NCBI GenBank assembly: GCA_029210205.1
Contig: JARGOD010000022.1
Span: 1 to 58,678, forward strand
Length of the DNA: 58,678 nucleotides
Origin: Verrucomicrobiales bacterium
GTDB lineage: Bacteria; Verrucomicrobiota; Verrucomicrobiia; Verrucomicrobiales; DEV007
Direction of reading: 5' to 3'
Below the pieces are notes generated by a model. That model was given only the letters and a program-made list of their open reading frames with translations. It was not told where the DNA came from and ran no database searches. A program made the translations under genes and the position numbers. Within the stretch, counting starts at the first letter, position 1. Every line of letters starts with the position of its first letter. Below, piece by piece: positions 9,180-18,076 of the stretch.

Positions 9180-9587
9180 TTACTTTCCATACACGCCAAA
9201 AATTAAATCTATTGCCCCCACTTCCGTCGCCATTTCTACAAACTCCCGAATCTTCTTAGTCGGAGTGTTCTGGTCCGCCCGCAGGTATATCTGCAACGGT
9301 GGAAAGTCTTCGAATTTGACCTTCAAATGCGCCAACACCTCCTCTGTCGTCGCAGGAAGATCGCCAATGTAGTAATTTCCCTCTCCATCGATATTGATAA
9401 TGTCCCGCTCGGTTCTCTCGGGTGGTACAGCACTGACGGCGACCGGTAGTTTCACCGGCACATTGAGTTGCTGCTCGGTAATTTTCTGTGTGACCATGAA
9501 AAATATCAGGAGCAGAAAAGTTAAATCGATCATCGGAGTGATCTGAAAACTCACCTCATCCAAAGATCTTTTATGGCGGCGCGTCAT
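9180..9587 (-). CDS. exbD: ExbD/TolR-type biopolymer transport protein (first copy)
   Basis: 135 residues with the typical layout: N-terminal MTRRHKRSLDEVSFQITP, a membrane helix PMIDLTFLLLIFFMVTQ with the conserved Asp, and a periplasmic domain ending in the family-like LIFGVYGK. It follows exbB by about 33 bases and precedes the second exbD. Together with ExbB it would convert the proton gradient into movement in the envelope. The two ExbD proteins are not recent duplicates: outside the helix they share little. Confidence 0.95.
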   Translation of the reverse strand: MTRRHKRSLDEVSFQITPMIDLTFLLLIFFMVTQKITEQQLNVPVKLPVAVSAVPPERTERDIINIDGEGNYYIGDLPATTEEVLAHLKVKFEDFPPLQIYLRADQNTPTKKIREFVEMATEVGAIDLIFGVYGK

Positions 9588-9620
9588 GAAAAATTCTTAC
9601 TACTTGGAACCGCAATCAAC

Positions 9621-10436
9621 TCACTCGCCTTCCGCACTCCCCTGAGCTTCATTTCCCGTCGCCGCTCCCTGCAGGCGGATCTCACCCGAAAGGATATCAA
9701 TCGCAAAGCTGGCGTGCTTTTGCACCGTGGTCATGACCCCTTGCAGTCGATCGCGAAAGAAAAAGTAGAAGAACATCGCCGGGATACCAACCATCAACCC
9801 TCCGGCAGTGGTCACCATCGCGATCTTGATTCCGCCCGCGAGCTCTTTAGGATCGCCACTAGTCGTTGCAAGCTTGTCGAAAGCTTCAATCATACCCCAG
9901 ACAGTACCCAGCAGCCCGATCATCGGGGCAAGCGTCGCAAAAATGTTGAGGTAGTTTACCCACACCATCTGACGGTGTTCCTCTTCATCGATTGCCTCCG
10001 CTGCGGCATCCATCATGCTCGCTTTATTAGAAAGGTCTCGATCAAAATTAACCTTCAGCAATGCGCCCGCCAGGACCCGCCCGTAGCTACTCGAGCTCGA
10101 TTCACAGACACTGTATGCGGTGCTGACGTCACGCTCCGCCATCGACGCGTTGACTCGCTCAACGAGTGACTTCGGAGCCATCTTATTGCGACTGATCTGA
10201 ATGAAGCAATAGACCGCGACCGCTATCGTCCCGATCGAGCAAACCAAGAGAATGTGCATGAAAGCCCCCCCCTGATTGTAAAGGTCGAGAGCAGAGACAC
10301 TCTCGGTTGCCGCAACAGCACTCTCATCACTCTCTTGAGCATGAGCAAATGGAACAACGAAAAGCAGCCCGAAGAAAAGCAGGCTCATAGTTAGTGCGGC
10401 GAATCGGGTTCGTCGGTTTGTGGAGTCAGAATTCAT
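9621..10436 (-). CDS. exbB: MotA/TolQ/ExbB proton channel protein
   Basis: 271 residues. An N-terminal signal-like helix (about 12-33, ending AHAQ) precedes the ExbB core: TM1 around 57-80 (FMHILLVCSIGTIAVAVYCF), a cytoplasmic loop, and TM2/TM3 in the conserved C-terminal block with NIFATLAPMIGLLGTVWGMI and GIKIAMVTTAGGLMVGIPA. These match the MotA/TolQ/ExbB family signature. It forms the stator around the ExbD peg. The extra N-terminal signal segment is common in ExbB of verrucomicrobial and planctomycete operons. It lies 21 bases downstream of the exported helical protein. Confidence 0.96.
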   Translation of the reverse strand: MNSDSTNRRTRFAALTMSLLFFGLLFVVPFAHAQESDESAVAATESVSALDLYNQGGAFMHILLVCSIGTIAVAVYCFIQISRNKMAPKSLVERVNASMAERDVSTAYSVCESSSSSYGRVLAGALLKVNFDRDLSNKASMMDAAAEAIDEEEHRQMVWVNYLNIFATLAPMIGLLGTVWGMIEAFDKLATTSGDPKELAGGIKIAMVTTAGGLMVGIPAMFFYFFFRDRLQGVMTTVQKHASFAIDILSGEIRLQGAATGNEAQGSAEGE

Positions 10437-10457
10437 GTTCAGTGGATAAAAAATCAG

Positions 10458-11345
10458 TTATTCAGTGGTAGAAAGCAGGTCAAGTCGCTCCTTCGCAGGA
10501 GTAGAAGATTGAGTGTCCGGGTAGAGACTGCCCAAATCTTCATAGGCAGCACGAGCCAATTCAATCTCAGCCGCGAACTCATAGACGGATGCGGCTCTGA
10601 AAAGACCTCGAGCCGCGGCCTCTTCCCGCGTCGCGTGGAAGAGATGAGGCCAAAGATACTGATCAACAATGCGATGATAGAGTTCATTGCGCCCGGGGCG
10701 AACTTCATCGTCCTCAATCCATTTCGGATGTTCCAATTCCAATGCCTTGAGTTGCTCAAAATCTGCTTCCGCGAGAAGGAACTTCACCTCGATCAATAAA
10801 TCAGGATCCTCGGTCTCACTCTGTAGGACCTGTGCTTCTCCGACTGCCGTTTCCAATTCCCCCGAAGCAATGAGTGCGCGCAATCGCCCCTGCCGTGCGA
10901 GGCTTTTATCCTCATCTGACCAGGCTCTTTCGATAATACGATCAAAGACGGAAAGCGCCCTCGCCGCGCCAGTTGCAGGAGCTTCCTTTACGAGGGCGTT
11001 ACCAAAAGCAATCCCGTAGCTAGCAGTTCGCGATCGGGGGCGATGCAAATTCGTAAAATGAAATTCCCACCAGCTTTCCAGAATCTCGGCACTGATGTTC
11101 TCCAAATCATCGAAAACCGCTTTTTCGCCCGTTTCGAAGCCAAACTCGAGGTAGTCGACCCGCTCCATGGGAATCGTTCGCTTTGCGCTCCCTCCACCCG
11201 GACCGCTCATCAGAAAGACGACGATATTGTCCGTCACCGCTTCGATTTCGCAGATAGATGATTCGCCGGTTTTAAGATGAATCACATCCTGAGACTGAGC
11301 AGGTGCGACAAGACAAGACGCAAAAATGAAGAGCCATTTTTTCAC
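10458..11345 (-). CDS. exported helical-repeat protein of the ExbBD/TPR operon
   Basis: 295 residues starting at GTG 11345, supported by AGGAGG 7 bases upstream and a GTGA overlap with the TPR gene stop. A signal peptide (MKKWLFIFASCLVAPAQS) is followed by a short beta-rich part (residues 20-75; HLKTGESSICEIEAVTDNIVV) and a long helical part (80-290) with TPR-like helix pairs rich in Ala, Leu and Glu. The beta part resembles short Sm-like or SH3-like domains found before helical regions in exported proteins, but I cannot assign it. It is probably a periplasmic partner of the large TPR protein. No catalytic motif is visible. Confidence 0.85.
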   Translation of the reverse strand: MKKWLFIFASCLVAPAQSQDVIHLKTGESSICEIEAVTDNIVVFLMSGPGGGSAKRTIPMERVDYLEFGFETGEKAVFDDLENISAEILESWWEFHFTNLHRPRSRTASYGIAFGNALVKEAPATGAARALSVFDRIIERAWSDEDKSLARQGRLRALIASGELETAVGEAQVLQSETEDPDLLIEVKFLLAEADFEQLKALELEHPKWIEDDEVRPGRNELYHRIVDQYLWPHLFHATREEAAARGLFRAASVYEFAAEIELARAAYEDLGSLYPDTQSSTPAKERLDLLSTTE

Positions 11346-14179
11346 GAGGATACCTCCTGACTTTCGGTAGTTTCTTCCGGAAAAAGGGGACGCAGCGCTT
11401 CGATGCGACGCTCCGCATCTTTTGCTTCATCGAAGCGGCTCAGTTCTTCCTGTGAGGACAACTCTTCATAAGTCTCGAGAGCTTCTTTCAAGAGATCTAA
11501 CTTCTCCAGTGACTGCCCGCGAGCCCAATAGGCTTCTGCATTCAGCTTTTTGAATTTCCCGTAAGCGACATAAACTCTCTCGTAAAAAACAATCGCTTTC
11601 TCATGCTCATTTGAGGCAGCGAACGAATCGCCAAGGCGAGTCATCGCAGTCGCTTTGATTTCAGCAGTGATTCCGGAAAGCTCGAGAATTGCCTCCAACT
11701 CATTCCGGGATTCACTTTCGCGACCGGCCTCATCCAACAACTCCGCTTTCTCCAGCTTCACTTCCCCCAGTTCGACCGAAGCAAACGCCTCGCGCTCAAA
11801 TTTCTCGAAGTATTCAACCGCCTTTTCCCGATCTCCCCTCCCCACCGCAATCCTAGCAAGAGCTCGATAGATTCGTCCCTTTTCGACAGTGCGAGGATGC
11901 CAGCGGCGGACTTCGACGAGCAATGATTCAGCAGCATCGGGAATGTCAGCAGCAAGGAGTGCCTCTCCAACCGAGACGCTTATCCGTGGAGCTGTTTCTC
12001 TGGGGTTGATCCATTGATGAATGCCGATGAGCTCCGATCTCTCGGCCATTTCGTTTTCGCGGCTCATGATGACAGACCGCGTCCAACCCGCCCTTGCCGC
12101 GAGGACGGTTTCCTTAGATGCAGATGCCTTTGTCTTCATGAGCTGAAGTCTGGTCATGAGATTTCGCTCTCCTTCTTCGCCCTCCGGCTCATACACCTTG
12201 GGAAGGGCTGAGAAGACATCCGTGATCGTGATCATCTCAGGGTCATTTCCATATTTCTCTACCGTCTCCCAATAGACCTTTTGAGCCTCCCGGAATTCTT
12301 CCTCCCTGAGCCAGGTCCATCCAATCCAGTAAACCGCTTCGGGAAGGCGTGAACTCGCGGGATAATTTTCAACAAAACCCTGAAAGTGGGTTCGCATCGT
12401 CTCAAACTCTTCGAGAAGCTTGTAGGCATTCCCCTTCTTGAACCACGCATCCTCAAAGAATCGCCCTGACTCAGGCCTAACACGCTCATAAGCAGCGAAG
12501 CCTTCGTCCATGAGCCCTTCACCGAGATAAGCGTCTCCCATTAACAGGTTTGACTCATCGGTGAGAGGATCTCCCGGATACGCTTTGTTGAATTCGTTCA
12601 GCAAAGAAAGCGCCCTTTCATACTCGGCGAGGGAAAATGCGCACACCGCGATTCGGAAGATAGACTCTTTGCGATATTTCGCCGTCTCGAAACGCTCGAG
12701 GTAACCGGTGAGATGATTACGCGCCTCCTCATAGAGCCCGCTGAATGAGTAGGCCATCCCCGTCCAGTAGTCAGAGTCCTCCACCATCGACGAATTGGGA
12801 TATTGTCGTTTCACCTGGTCGAATTGATAGAGTGCTCCTTCGTTGTCGTCCTGCTGCAGGTATAAGAAGCCCTGCATGAACATCGCTTTGGGCGCAAAAG
12901 CATCCTCGGGAAATCGCTCAACAACCTTTCCGTAGGCCAGTTGCGCTGCGCCATAGTCAGTCATTTCCCGCAGCGCCTCTGCCTTCAAAAATAGAACTGT
13001 CGGGAGGTACTTTCCTTCGGCCCCGAAGACGTCCTCGTAACGATCCGCCACTTCAACCGCTTGCGGCCAGCGCTTTATCTCCATCCAGCATTGCAACTGA
13101 GCAAGCGTTGCACTTTCGACGACTGAATCTGCAGGCATCGTCTCAAGCATTTCGCTCATGATGAGCGCGGCCTCACGATATCGTCCCAGTCCCTGAAATG
13201 CCATCGCAAGACGCAGTCTCAGTGCAGAGTCAAAATGTTCGATCGCCTCGAAGCCTTCCAGTTCACGGTTCACCCGTTTCAGAATTGCCTGGAGCTGAAA
13301 AATTGCGCCCTGCGTGTTGGGACGCTGCTGAAGGACGGCGATCCGATCATCAATTTCGCTGATTTTTGCCGCTTGGTATTTCAAAAGCTTCTCCCGGGGC
13401 CAAATTCGCTGAAGGCAGCGGATCGCCTCGTACCACTGCTTTTTCTCGAGAAAATTCGATCCAAGTTTCAGGGCAAGAGTTTGAAAACTGATCACCTGGG
13501 TCATTTCCGGGAGGTTCGGGAATTCAGCCTCGATCAATTCCAATGCTTTTTCATACTGCTCCGCCTGCAGTCGAGCATATAGCTGCAGGACGACCGCACG
13601 ACTTGCTGCTTCAGGCGCGAGATCACGAAACTTAGGAAGTTGTTCCTCCAAAAAGTCGGCAGCTTCTGCAGGAAACTCCTGCTGGATGTAGAGCGTTGCA
13701 AAGAGAAGTAAGGCCTCATAACGCTTGAATGGTTGATGAGATTCATCCGCCCAATAGCGCCCGAATCCACGCTGAGCTTCAACCAACTCCCCGGTCGTCA
13801 TGAGACAGATTGCCCGCCAGAACATTAGTTCATCCCGAAGCGATGGATCGATTTTGGAATCTTTCAGCGACTCGTCGATCCACTCAAGAGCTTCCTCGAA
13901 TTTCTTCAGCCCGACCTTCGCAATCGCAACGAGAGGACGATGCAATCTCGCTGCTTCTTTTGCCTCATCAGCCTCGCCATAGTCAACGATGAATTTTTCG
14001 AGTGCTTCCTCGGCAACGGCAAAGTCATTTCCAACAAAGGCGGATCGGCCTCGCTCAAGAAGCTGGGCCGGTCCTTCACTCTCGATGAGAGGCCCATCAG
14101 CCGCTCCTTCATCCTGACCGCAAAGCGATCCCGACATCGTCACTGAAACGACGAGCAGGAGAAGCAAACGGTTTTTCAT
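11342..14179 (-). CDS. large exported tetratricopeptide-repeat protein
   Basis: 945 residues from ATG 14179, chosen because it opens a clear signal peptide (MKNRLLLLLVVSVTMSGSLCGQ); 16 extra upstream codons would bury it. The mature protein is almost wholly helical TPR repeats with the typical A/G/Y pattern (for example EAVYWIGWTWLREEEFREAQKVYWE, given here only in part: EAVYWIGWTW). Repeats run from about residue 40 to 925. This looks like the long periplasmic TPR scaffold seen with ExbBD and Tol systems and is the first gene of the ExbBD-vWA operon. It probably acts as a platform for protein contacts in the periplasm or at the outer membrane. The function is otherwise unknown. Confidence 0.9.
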   Translation of the reverse strand: MKNRLLLLLVVSVTMSGSLCGQDEGAADGPLIESEGPAQLLERGRSAFVGNDFAVAEEALEKFIVDYGEADEAKEAARLHRPLVAIAKVGLKKFEEALEWIDESLKDSKIDPSLRDELMFWRAICLMTTGELVEAQRGFGRYWADESHQPFKRYEALLLFATLYIQQEFPAEAADFLEEQLPKFRDLAPEAASRAVVLQLYARLQAEQYEKALELIEAEFPNLPEMTQVISFQTLALKLGSNFLEKKQWYEAIRCLQRIWPREKLLKYQAAKISEIDDRIAVLQQRPNTQGAIFQLQAILKRVNRELEGFEAIEHFDSALRLRLAMAFQGLGRYREAALIMSEMLETMPADSVVESATLAQLQCWMEIKRWPQAVEVADRYEDVFGAEGKYLPTVLFLKAEALREMTDYGAAQLAYGKVVERFPEDAFAPKAMFMQGFLYLQQDDNEGALYQFDQVKRQYPNSSMVEDSDYWTGMAYSFSGLYEEARNHLTGYLERFETAKYRKESIFRIAVCAFSLAEYERALSLLNEFNKAYPGDPLTDESNLLMGDAYLGEGLMDEGFAAYERVRPESGRFFEDAWFKKGNAYKLLEEFETMRTHFQGFVENYPASSRLPEAVYWIGWTWLREEEFREAQKVYWETVEKYGNDPEMITITDVFSALPKVYEPEGEEGERNLMTRLQLMKTKASASKETVLAARAGWTRSVIMSRENEMAERSELIGIHQWINPRETAPRISVSVGEALLAADIPDAAESLLVEVRRWHPRTVEKGRIYRALARIAVGRGDREKAVEYFEKFEREAFASVELGEVKLEKAELLDEAGRESESRNELEAILELSGITAEIKATAMTRLGDSFAASNEHEKAIVFYERVYVAYGKFKKLNAEAYWARGQSLEKLDLLKEALETYEELSSQEELSRFDEAKDAERRIEALRPLFPEETTESQEVSS

Positions 14180-14240
14180 CAGTTGAGAGCTAAGCAGGAT
14201 TCCAGCCGGAATCAGACACGAATCCACCCCACTGAGTCAA

Positions 14241-14272
14241 CTGCCAATCCCTTTGTGTGAAAGGTTTGGCAG
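14241..14272 (-). terminator. hairpin after the TIM-barrel gene, terminator-like without T-tract
   Basis: CTGCCAA (14241-14247) and CCTTT (14250-14254) pair with AAAGG (14260-14264) and TTGGCAG (14266-14272) around a five-base loop. It lies 20 bases past the stop at 14292 and upstream of the TPR gene start. There is no T-run on either strand, so it may be an RNA-stabilising or regulatory hairpin instead. Confidence 0.5.
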
Positions 14273-14291
14273 GAATGTATGACAGGGGACG

Positions 14292-15221
14292 TTAAGCGTC
14301 GATGTATCCCCGAAGCTTCTCCAGAATCTGAGGCACATGCTCGAATGGGTCGTCTTTCTCTTCGAATTCGAGGATGACATGACCAGCATAACCACCATCC
14401 TTGAGAATTCCAATGACCCGCTCTAGATCCGCGGGCTCTTTCTCCTTGCCATCTCCGACCTTCACCTCAGTCTTCAGTTGCACGTTGATCGAGTAGGCTA
14501 CCGAGGCAGCCATCTCTGCGTAGACATCCTCGGCAATGAAGTTTCCACTGTCGAGATTGACTCCAACGAACGGGTTATCTACGGCAGTAACGATCCGGAG
14601 AAGTCGTTCCGCAGTCGTGACGCTGTCATGATTTTCAATACCAAGAAAAATGCCTTTTCCGGCCGCGTATTCCCCTGCTTCTGAGAGCGCCTCAATCGCA
14701 TTTTTTTCGGCATCCTCCGGAGCCACTCCCTTTGGATGACGTCCCGCAAAGACACGAACATGCGGCGCCCCAAGAATCGATGCTTTATCGATCCAGTCCT
14801 TCACGTAGCCCATTTGCTCGACACGCTCGGGAGCATCAGGCGGATAGGAAAAGTTGTTTCCCACCGCAGTTCCGGCGATCGCAATTCCGTTCACGTGAGC
14901 CACTTCCCGACAATGGGCGAGGTAGGCTTCGTCCACTTCCGGCGGAAAAAAATAGCTCGTCAGTTCGACGCTATCAATTCCAAGTCCGGCGCTGTATCGA
15001 ATAAACTCCGCCATGTCAATTTGACGAGTGCCCTCTACGTATCCTTTATTTTCAACCCCCTTCATGAATGCGAAGTGGTTGCGAAAAGAATAAGCAGCTA
15101 CGCCGAGAAGAAGTCGCGAACCTTCTCGCTGGTATGGCTCGCTAACGCTGAGCAAATTTTGCCATGGGGAGAGGCCGAGCCCAAGAGCTCCGGTCATTAG
15201 GGAACGTCGTGTCGTTTTCAC
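14292..15221 (-). CDS. exported sugar phosphate isomerase/epimerase-like TIM-barrel protein
   Basis: Xylose-isomerase-like TIM barrel (AP endonuclease 2 fold). From GTG at 15221 the protein is 309 residues and begins VKTTRRSLMTGALGLGLSPW, a twin-arginine type signal. I preferred this start because an upstream ATG (15338) would add 39 residues of poor character before the signal. Barrel motifs include GIDSVELTSYFFPP, GAPHVRVFAGR, LGIENHDSVTT (metal Glu), VGVNLDSGNF and HVILEFEEKD (metal Glu near the C-terminus). Members act on sugars, inositols or keto-sugars; the substrate is unknown. Export to the periplasm is typical of planctomycete and verrucomicrobial members. It is followed by a hairpin and preceded by galE. 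Confidence 0.85.
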   Translation of the reverse strand: MKTTRRSLMTGALGLGLSPWQNLLSVSEPYQREGSRLLLGVAAYSFRNHFAFMKGVENKGYVEGTRQIDMAEFIRYSAGLGIDSVELTSYFFPPEVDEAYLAHCREVAHVNGIAIAGTAVGNNFSYPPDAPERVEQMGYVKDWIDKASILGAPHVRVFAGRHPKGVAPEDAEKNAIEALSEAGEYAAGKGIFLGIENHDSVTTAERLLRIVTAVDNPFVGVNLDSGNFIAEDVYAEMAASVAYSINVQLKTEVKVGDGKEKEPADLERVIGILKDGGYAGHVILEFEEKDDPFEHVPQILEKLRGYIDA

Positions 15222-15401
15222 GGTAGTAGACTCGCAGAAAGACCGTAGCAGAGGGAAGAGCAAAACGAGACGTGATAGGTTGCGCATTTCGGCGCGAGTG
15301 ACGCCTGCACACGGCGACGCGCCGATCTTTAGCTTCACTTTAGCGCCAATCTAGAACTTCACACTCCCTCTCCTTTTCCGGAGTGACGCGTCCCGGACCT
15401 T

Positions 15402-16382
15402 TCAGTCTGTGTAGCCTTCCGGATTTTTCACATGCCAATCCCAGGCGGACTGCATGATAGATTTGAGATCGGCATACCTCGGAGACCAGCCAAGTTCCTC
15501 CCGAATCTTTGAGCTGTCTGCGATCAGAGTGGCGGGGTCGCCCGCGCGGCGCGGCGCAACCTCAGCCGGAATCGGATGTCCAGTCACTTCGCGGGCGGTT
15601 TCGATAACTTCCCTCACGCTGAATCCGTTGCCATTCCCAAGATTGTAGTGAAGGACCTCTCGATCACTGAGCGCATTGAGCGCGAGAACGTGAGCCTGAG
15701 CGAGATCAGCGACGTGAATGTAATCGCGGACACAGGTCCCGTCCGGAGTGTCATAATCATCACCAAACATCATGATTTTTTCACGCTGTCCAAGCGCAAC
15801 CTGAAGAACCAGCGGAATCAGATGCGTCTCAGGATCATGATCTTCTCCGCGAACTGCCGTACAGCCGGCTGCATTGAAATAACGGAGCGCTGCGTAGCGA
15901 AGCCCTTTCGTCACTTTTGCCCAGTGTAACATGCGTTCGATGAAATATTTCGACTCGCCGTAGGGACTCCCGGGCACGATGCGTTCATCAGGCCCGATTG
16001 GGATTCGCTCAGGCTCATCAAAGAGGTTGGCCGTGGAAGAGAGGATAAAGCGCTCTAAGCCATTTCGGAGTCCAGACTTGAGAAGGTTTGAAGCATTGGT
16101 GGTGTTGTCCCCAAGGTATTTGAACGGATCCTCCGTGGATTCCCCCACCAGAGTGAAGGAAGCGAAGTGCATCACTGAATCAGGACGAAATTCGCTCATG
16201 AGCGATTCTACGGAAGAAGCGTCTGCGAGATCTCCTTCGACAAACGACGCCTTTTCATTCAGCGCGGATCGATGTCCCTGATAGAAATTATCAAAGACGA
16301 ACACCTCGTTGCCTTCTGCTATCAAAGGATAGAAGTAAACACTTCCAATATAACCAGCTCCACCGGTGACTAAGACTCTCAT
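15402..16382 (-). CDS. galE: UDP-glucose 4-epimerase
   Basis: Interconverts UDP-glucose and UDP-galactose for the Leloir pathway and surface polysaccharides. The 326-residue protein has the family length, the NAD-binding motif GGAGYIGS at residues 7-14, [22 protein letters not shown], the catalytic region LSSTANLF and YGESK, and the sugar-nucleotide segments LRYFNAAGC and [18 protein letters not shown]. The start ATG immediately precedes the Rossmann strand. It is divergent from the oxidoreductase gene at 16463, leaving an 80-base shared promoter region. Confidence 0.95.
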   Translation of the reverse strand: MRVLVTGGAGYIGSVYFYPLIAEGNEVFVFDNFYQGHRSALNEKASFVEGDLADASSVESLMSEFRPDSVMHFASFTLVGESTEDPFKYLGDNTTNASNLLKSGLRNGLERFILSSTANLFDEPERIPIGPDERIVPGSPYGESKYFIERMLHWAKVTKGLRYAALRYFNAAGCTAVRGEDHDPETHLIPLVLQVALGQREKIMMFGDDYDTPDGTCVRDYIHVADLAQAHVLALNALSDREVLHYNLGNGNGFSVREVIETAREVTGHPIPAEVAPRRAGDPATLIADSSKIREELGWSPRYADLKSIMQSAWDWHVKNPEGYTD

Positions 16383-16462
16383 GATTCGTTATCGAATTCG
16401 GAGCGCCCATCTTCCCGCAGCCCGGGGTTGAACGCAAACCAATCCTGTTCCCCCTTTAAGAA

Positions 16463-17458
16463 ATGGGATATTCAGATTCAGCCGCCCTCCGTTGGGGGAT
16501 AATTGGGACCGGAAGTATCGCAAAACAGTTCGGGACGGATCTAACGTTTTCTGAAACGGGACAACTGGTCGGAGTCGCTTCCAGAAGTTTTGAGAAGGCA
16601 TCACATTTCATCACTTCGCTCGAAAACTCCCAGTCCGAATCTATTACCCCCTTCGGCGACTATTCTTCGATTCTGAAAGATCCGACGATTGAGGCCATTT
16701 ATATCGCGCTCCCGAATACGCTTCACTTCGAATGGACTGCCGCTGCTCTCCGCGCCGGGAAACACGTTCTCTGCGAGAAGCCGCTTGCGTTGAATCACCG
16801 CGAAGCAGAGGAACTCTTCACGCTTGCCGATGAAAGCGGCGTTCTCCTGATGGAGGCGTTCATGTATCTCGCTCATCCTCAAACCCGACTCCTTTTTGAA
16901 ACGGTTTCGCGCGGTGAGATCGGTGATCTTCAAGTGATTCAAATCAACTTCTGCTTTGATCGACCTCCGTCCAAAGATGACGCCCGCTTTCAGGCCAACG
17001 AGGGCGGGGGCTCCCTCATGGATGTCGGATGCTATTGCATTGACCTCGCAAGAAACCTGACCACCGAGGAACCTGAAAAGGCGAAAGGCGTTGCACACCA
17101 ACACGAATCCGGGGTCGATGATTTCTTCGCCGGTTCACTCGCTTTTCCGAGTGGTGTCCTCGCAAGCTTCGTTTGCGGTATGACGGTTACCACCGACCAG
17201 ATAACTCGCCTCTACGGGACTGAAGGATGGATTGAAATCCCAAGATTCTGGAAAGCCGGGGAAGGTTTTACAATTCACCGACCGGGTAGAGAACCGGAGT
17301 CGATCTTCTCGCCCACGCCTACTCCCCCGCGCCCCCTCTATGCCATCGAAGCAGATGCTTTCGCCGAAGTTCTGAACGGAAGGCCCAATTGGAATCCTCG
17401 CGAAAATACCATCGCCAATTTGAGGGTGATCGAGGATCTCCGAAACCAACTCAAATGA
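16463..17458 (+). CDS. Gfo/Idh/MocA family oxidoreductase
   Basis: NAD(P)-dependent sugar or inositol dehydrogenase-like enzyme, 331 residues. N-terminal Rossmann domain with WGIIGTGSIAKQF (residues 11-23), YIALPNTLHFEW, and the family hallmark CEKPLALN; the C-terminal alpha/beta domain has FRxN-type substrate segments such as GGGSLMDVGCYCIDLAR, in which the Asp and Tyr/Cys helix carries the catalytic region. It resembles trans-1,2-dihydrobenzene-1,2-diol dehydrogenase-like members. The real substrate cannot be read from sequence. It is transcribed divergently from galE. Confidence 0.93.
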   Translation: MGYSDSAALRWGIIGTGSIAKQFGTDLTFSETGQLVGVASRSFEKASHFITSLENSQSESITPFGDYSSILKDPTIEAIYIALPNTLHFEWTAAALRAGKHVLCEKPLALNHREAEELFTLADESGVLLMEAFMYLAHPQTRLLFETVSRGEIGDLQVIQINFCFDRPPSKDDARFQANEGGGSLMDVGCYCIDLARNLTTEEPEKAKGVAHQHESGVDDFFAGSLAFPSGVLASFVCGMTVTTDQITRLYGTEGWIEIPRFWKAGEGFTIHRPGREPESIFSPTPTPPRPLYAIEADAFAEVLNGRPNWNPRENTIANLRVIEDLRNQLK

Positions 17459-17566
17459 GATCCATCCGCTCCAACGAAACTTTGACAGGAAACGTGGCTG
17501 GCAACCACAGCTCAATAACATCTCAAACCAGACAGGCCCCCCATGATTCCACACGCCCCCACGGAC

Positions 17567-17959
17567 TCATGCAGCTTCCCGACCGGTCTGAACACGGTCG
17601 TCGCCTCCACCATGAGGCTCCTGCTGGTTGCTACCCATAAATTGAAGGGACTCCGCCACCACACGGAGCTTGGAACGGTTTTGGCCAGATTTTGAATCCA
17701 TCCACGTATCCAACTGCAGCCGTCCCTCCACGAGAACGCTGCGCCCTTTCTGTAAATATTTCGCCGCATTTTCAGCCGTCTTTCCCCACACGGTCACATC
17801 GACGAAAGTGGTTTCTTCCTGCTTTTGCCCGGCTTCGTTCATCCAGGCTCGATTCAACGCCAGCCCTAAATCTGCGACTGCCTGACCTGATTTGACCCGC
17901 TTTAGTTCGGGATCGCGGGTGAGATTCCCTACCAAAGTAACTCGATTATAACTGCTCAT
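17567..17959 (-). CDS. ssb: single-stranded DNA-binding protein lacking the acidic tip
   Basis: 130 residues from ATG at 17959 (a TTG five codons earlier is less likely). The OB fold is complete: YNRVTLVGNLTRDPELKRV, GLALNRAWMNEAGQKQEETTFVDVTVWGK (in part), AENAAKYLQKGRSVLVEGRL and LRVVAESLQFMG. It binds ssDNA during replication and repair. The C-terminal tail is very short (from about residue 112) and ends in TGREAA rather than the acidic DDDIPF-like tip that recruits partner proteins in other bacterial SSBs. No frameshift restores such a tip in the next 60 bases. It may be a secondary SSB. Confidence 0.93.
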   Translation of the reverse strand: MSSYNRVTLVGNLTRDPELKRVKSGQAVADLGLALNRAWMNEAGQKQEETTFVDVTVWGKTAENAAKYLQKGRSVLVEGRLQLDTWMDSKSGQNRSKLRVVAESLQFMGSNQQEPHGGGDDRVQTGREAA

Positions 17960-17961
17960 AC

Positions 17962-17983
17962 GAACAATATGCAAATACTGTTC
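17962..17983. promoter_or_regulatory. imperfect palindrome directly upstream of ssb
   Basis: GAACA (17962-17966), x, TAT, four bases, ATA, x, TGTTC (17979-17983) form a 22-base dyad that begins two bases upstream of the ssb start codon. Sixteen of 22 positions are symmetric. It is a likely repressor site, in the divergent region shared with the metal permease. The half-sites are like LexA half-sites reported for some bacteria but in reversed order and with wide spacing, so I do not call it a LexA box. Confidence 0.4.
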
Positions 17984-18076
17984 AAAATTGCAAGTTCATA
18001 TTTCTCTGTTGGCGTGAAACTGAATTTGCGATTCCGGCCGCCCTCACCTTAATTTAGTTACCTTATCGCACCTCTT

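Noticed and set aside
9573..10169. 198-codon open frame on the plus strand
   Set aside because: Antisense to exbB/exbD, whose motifs are clear; low-complexity composition and no ribosome site.
17962..17983. LexA SOS box
   Set aside because: Half-sites are in the reversed order with a 12-base centre, unlike known LexA sites.
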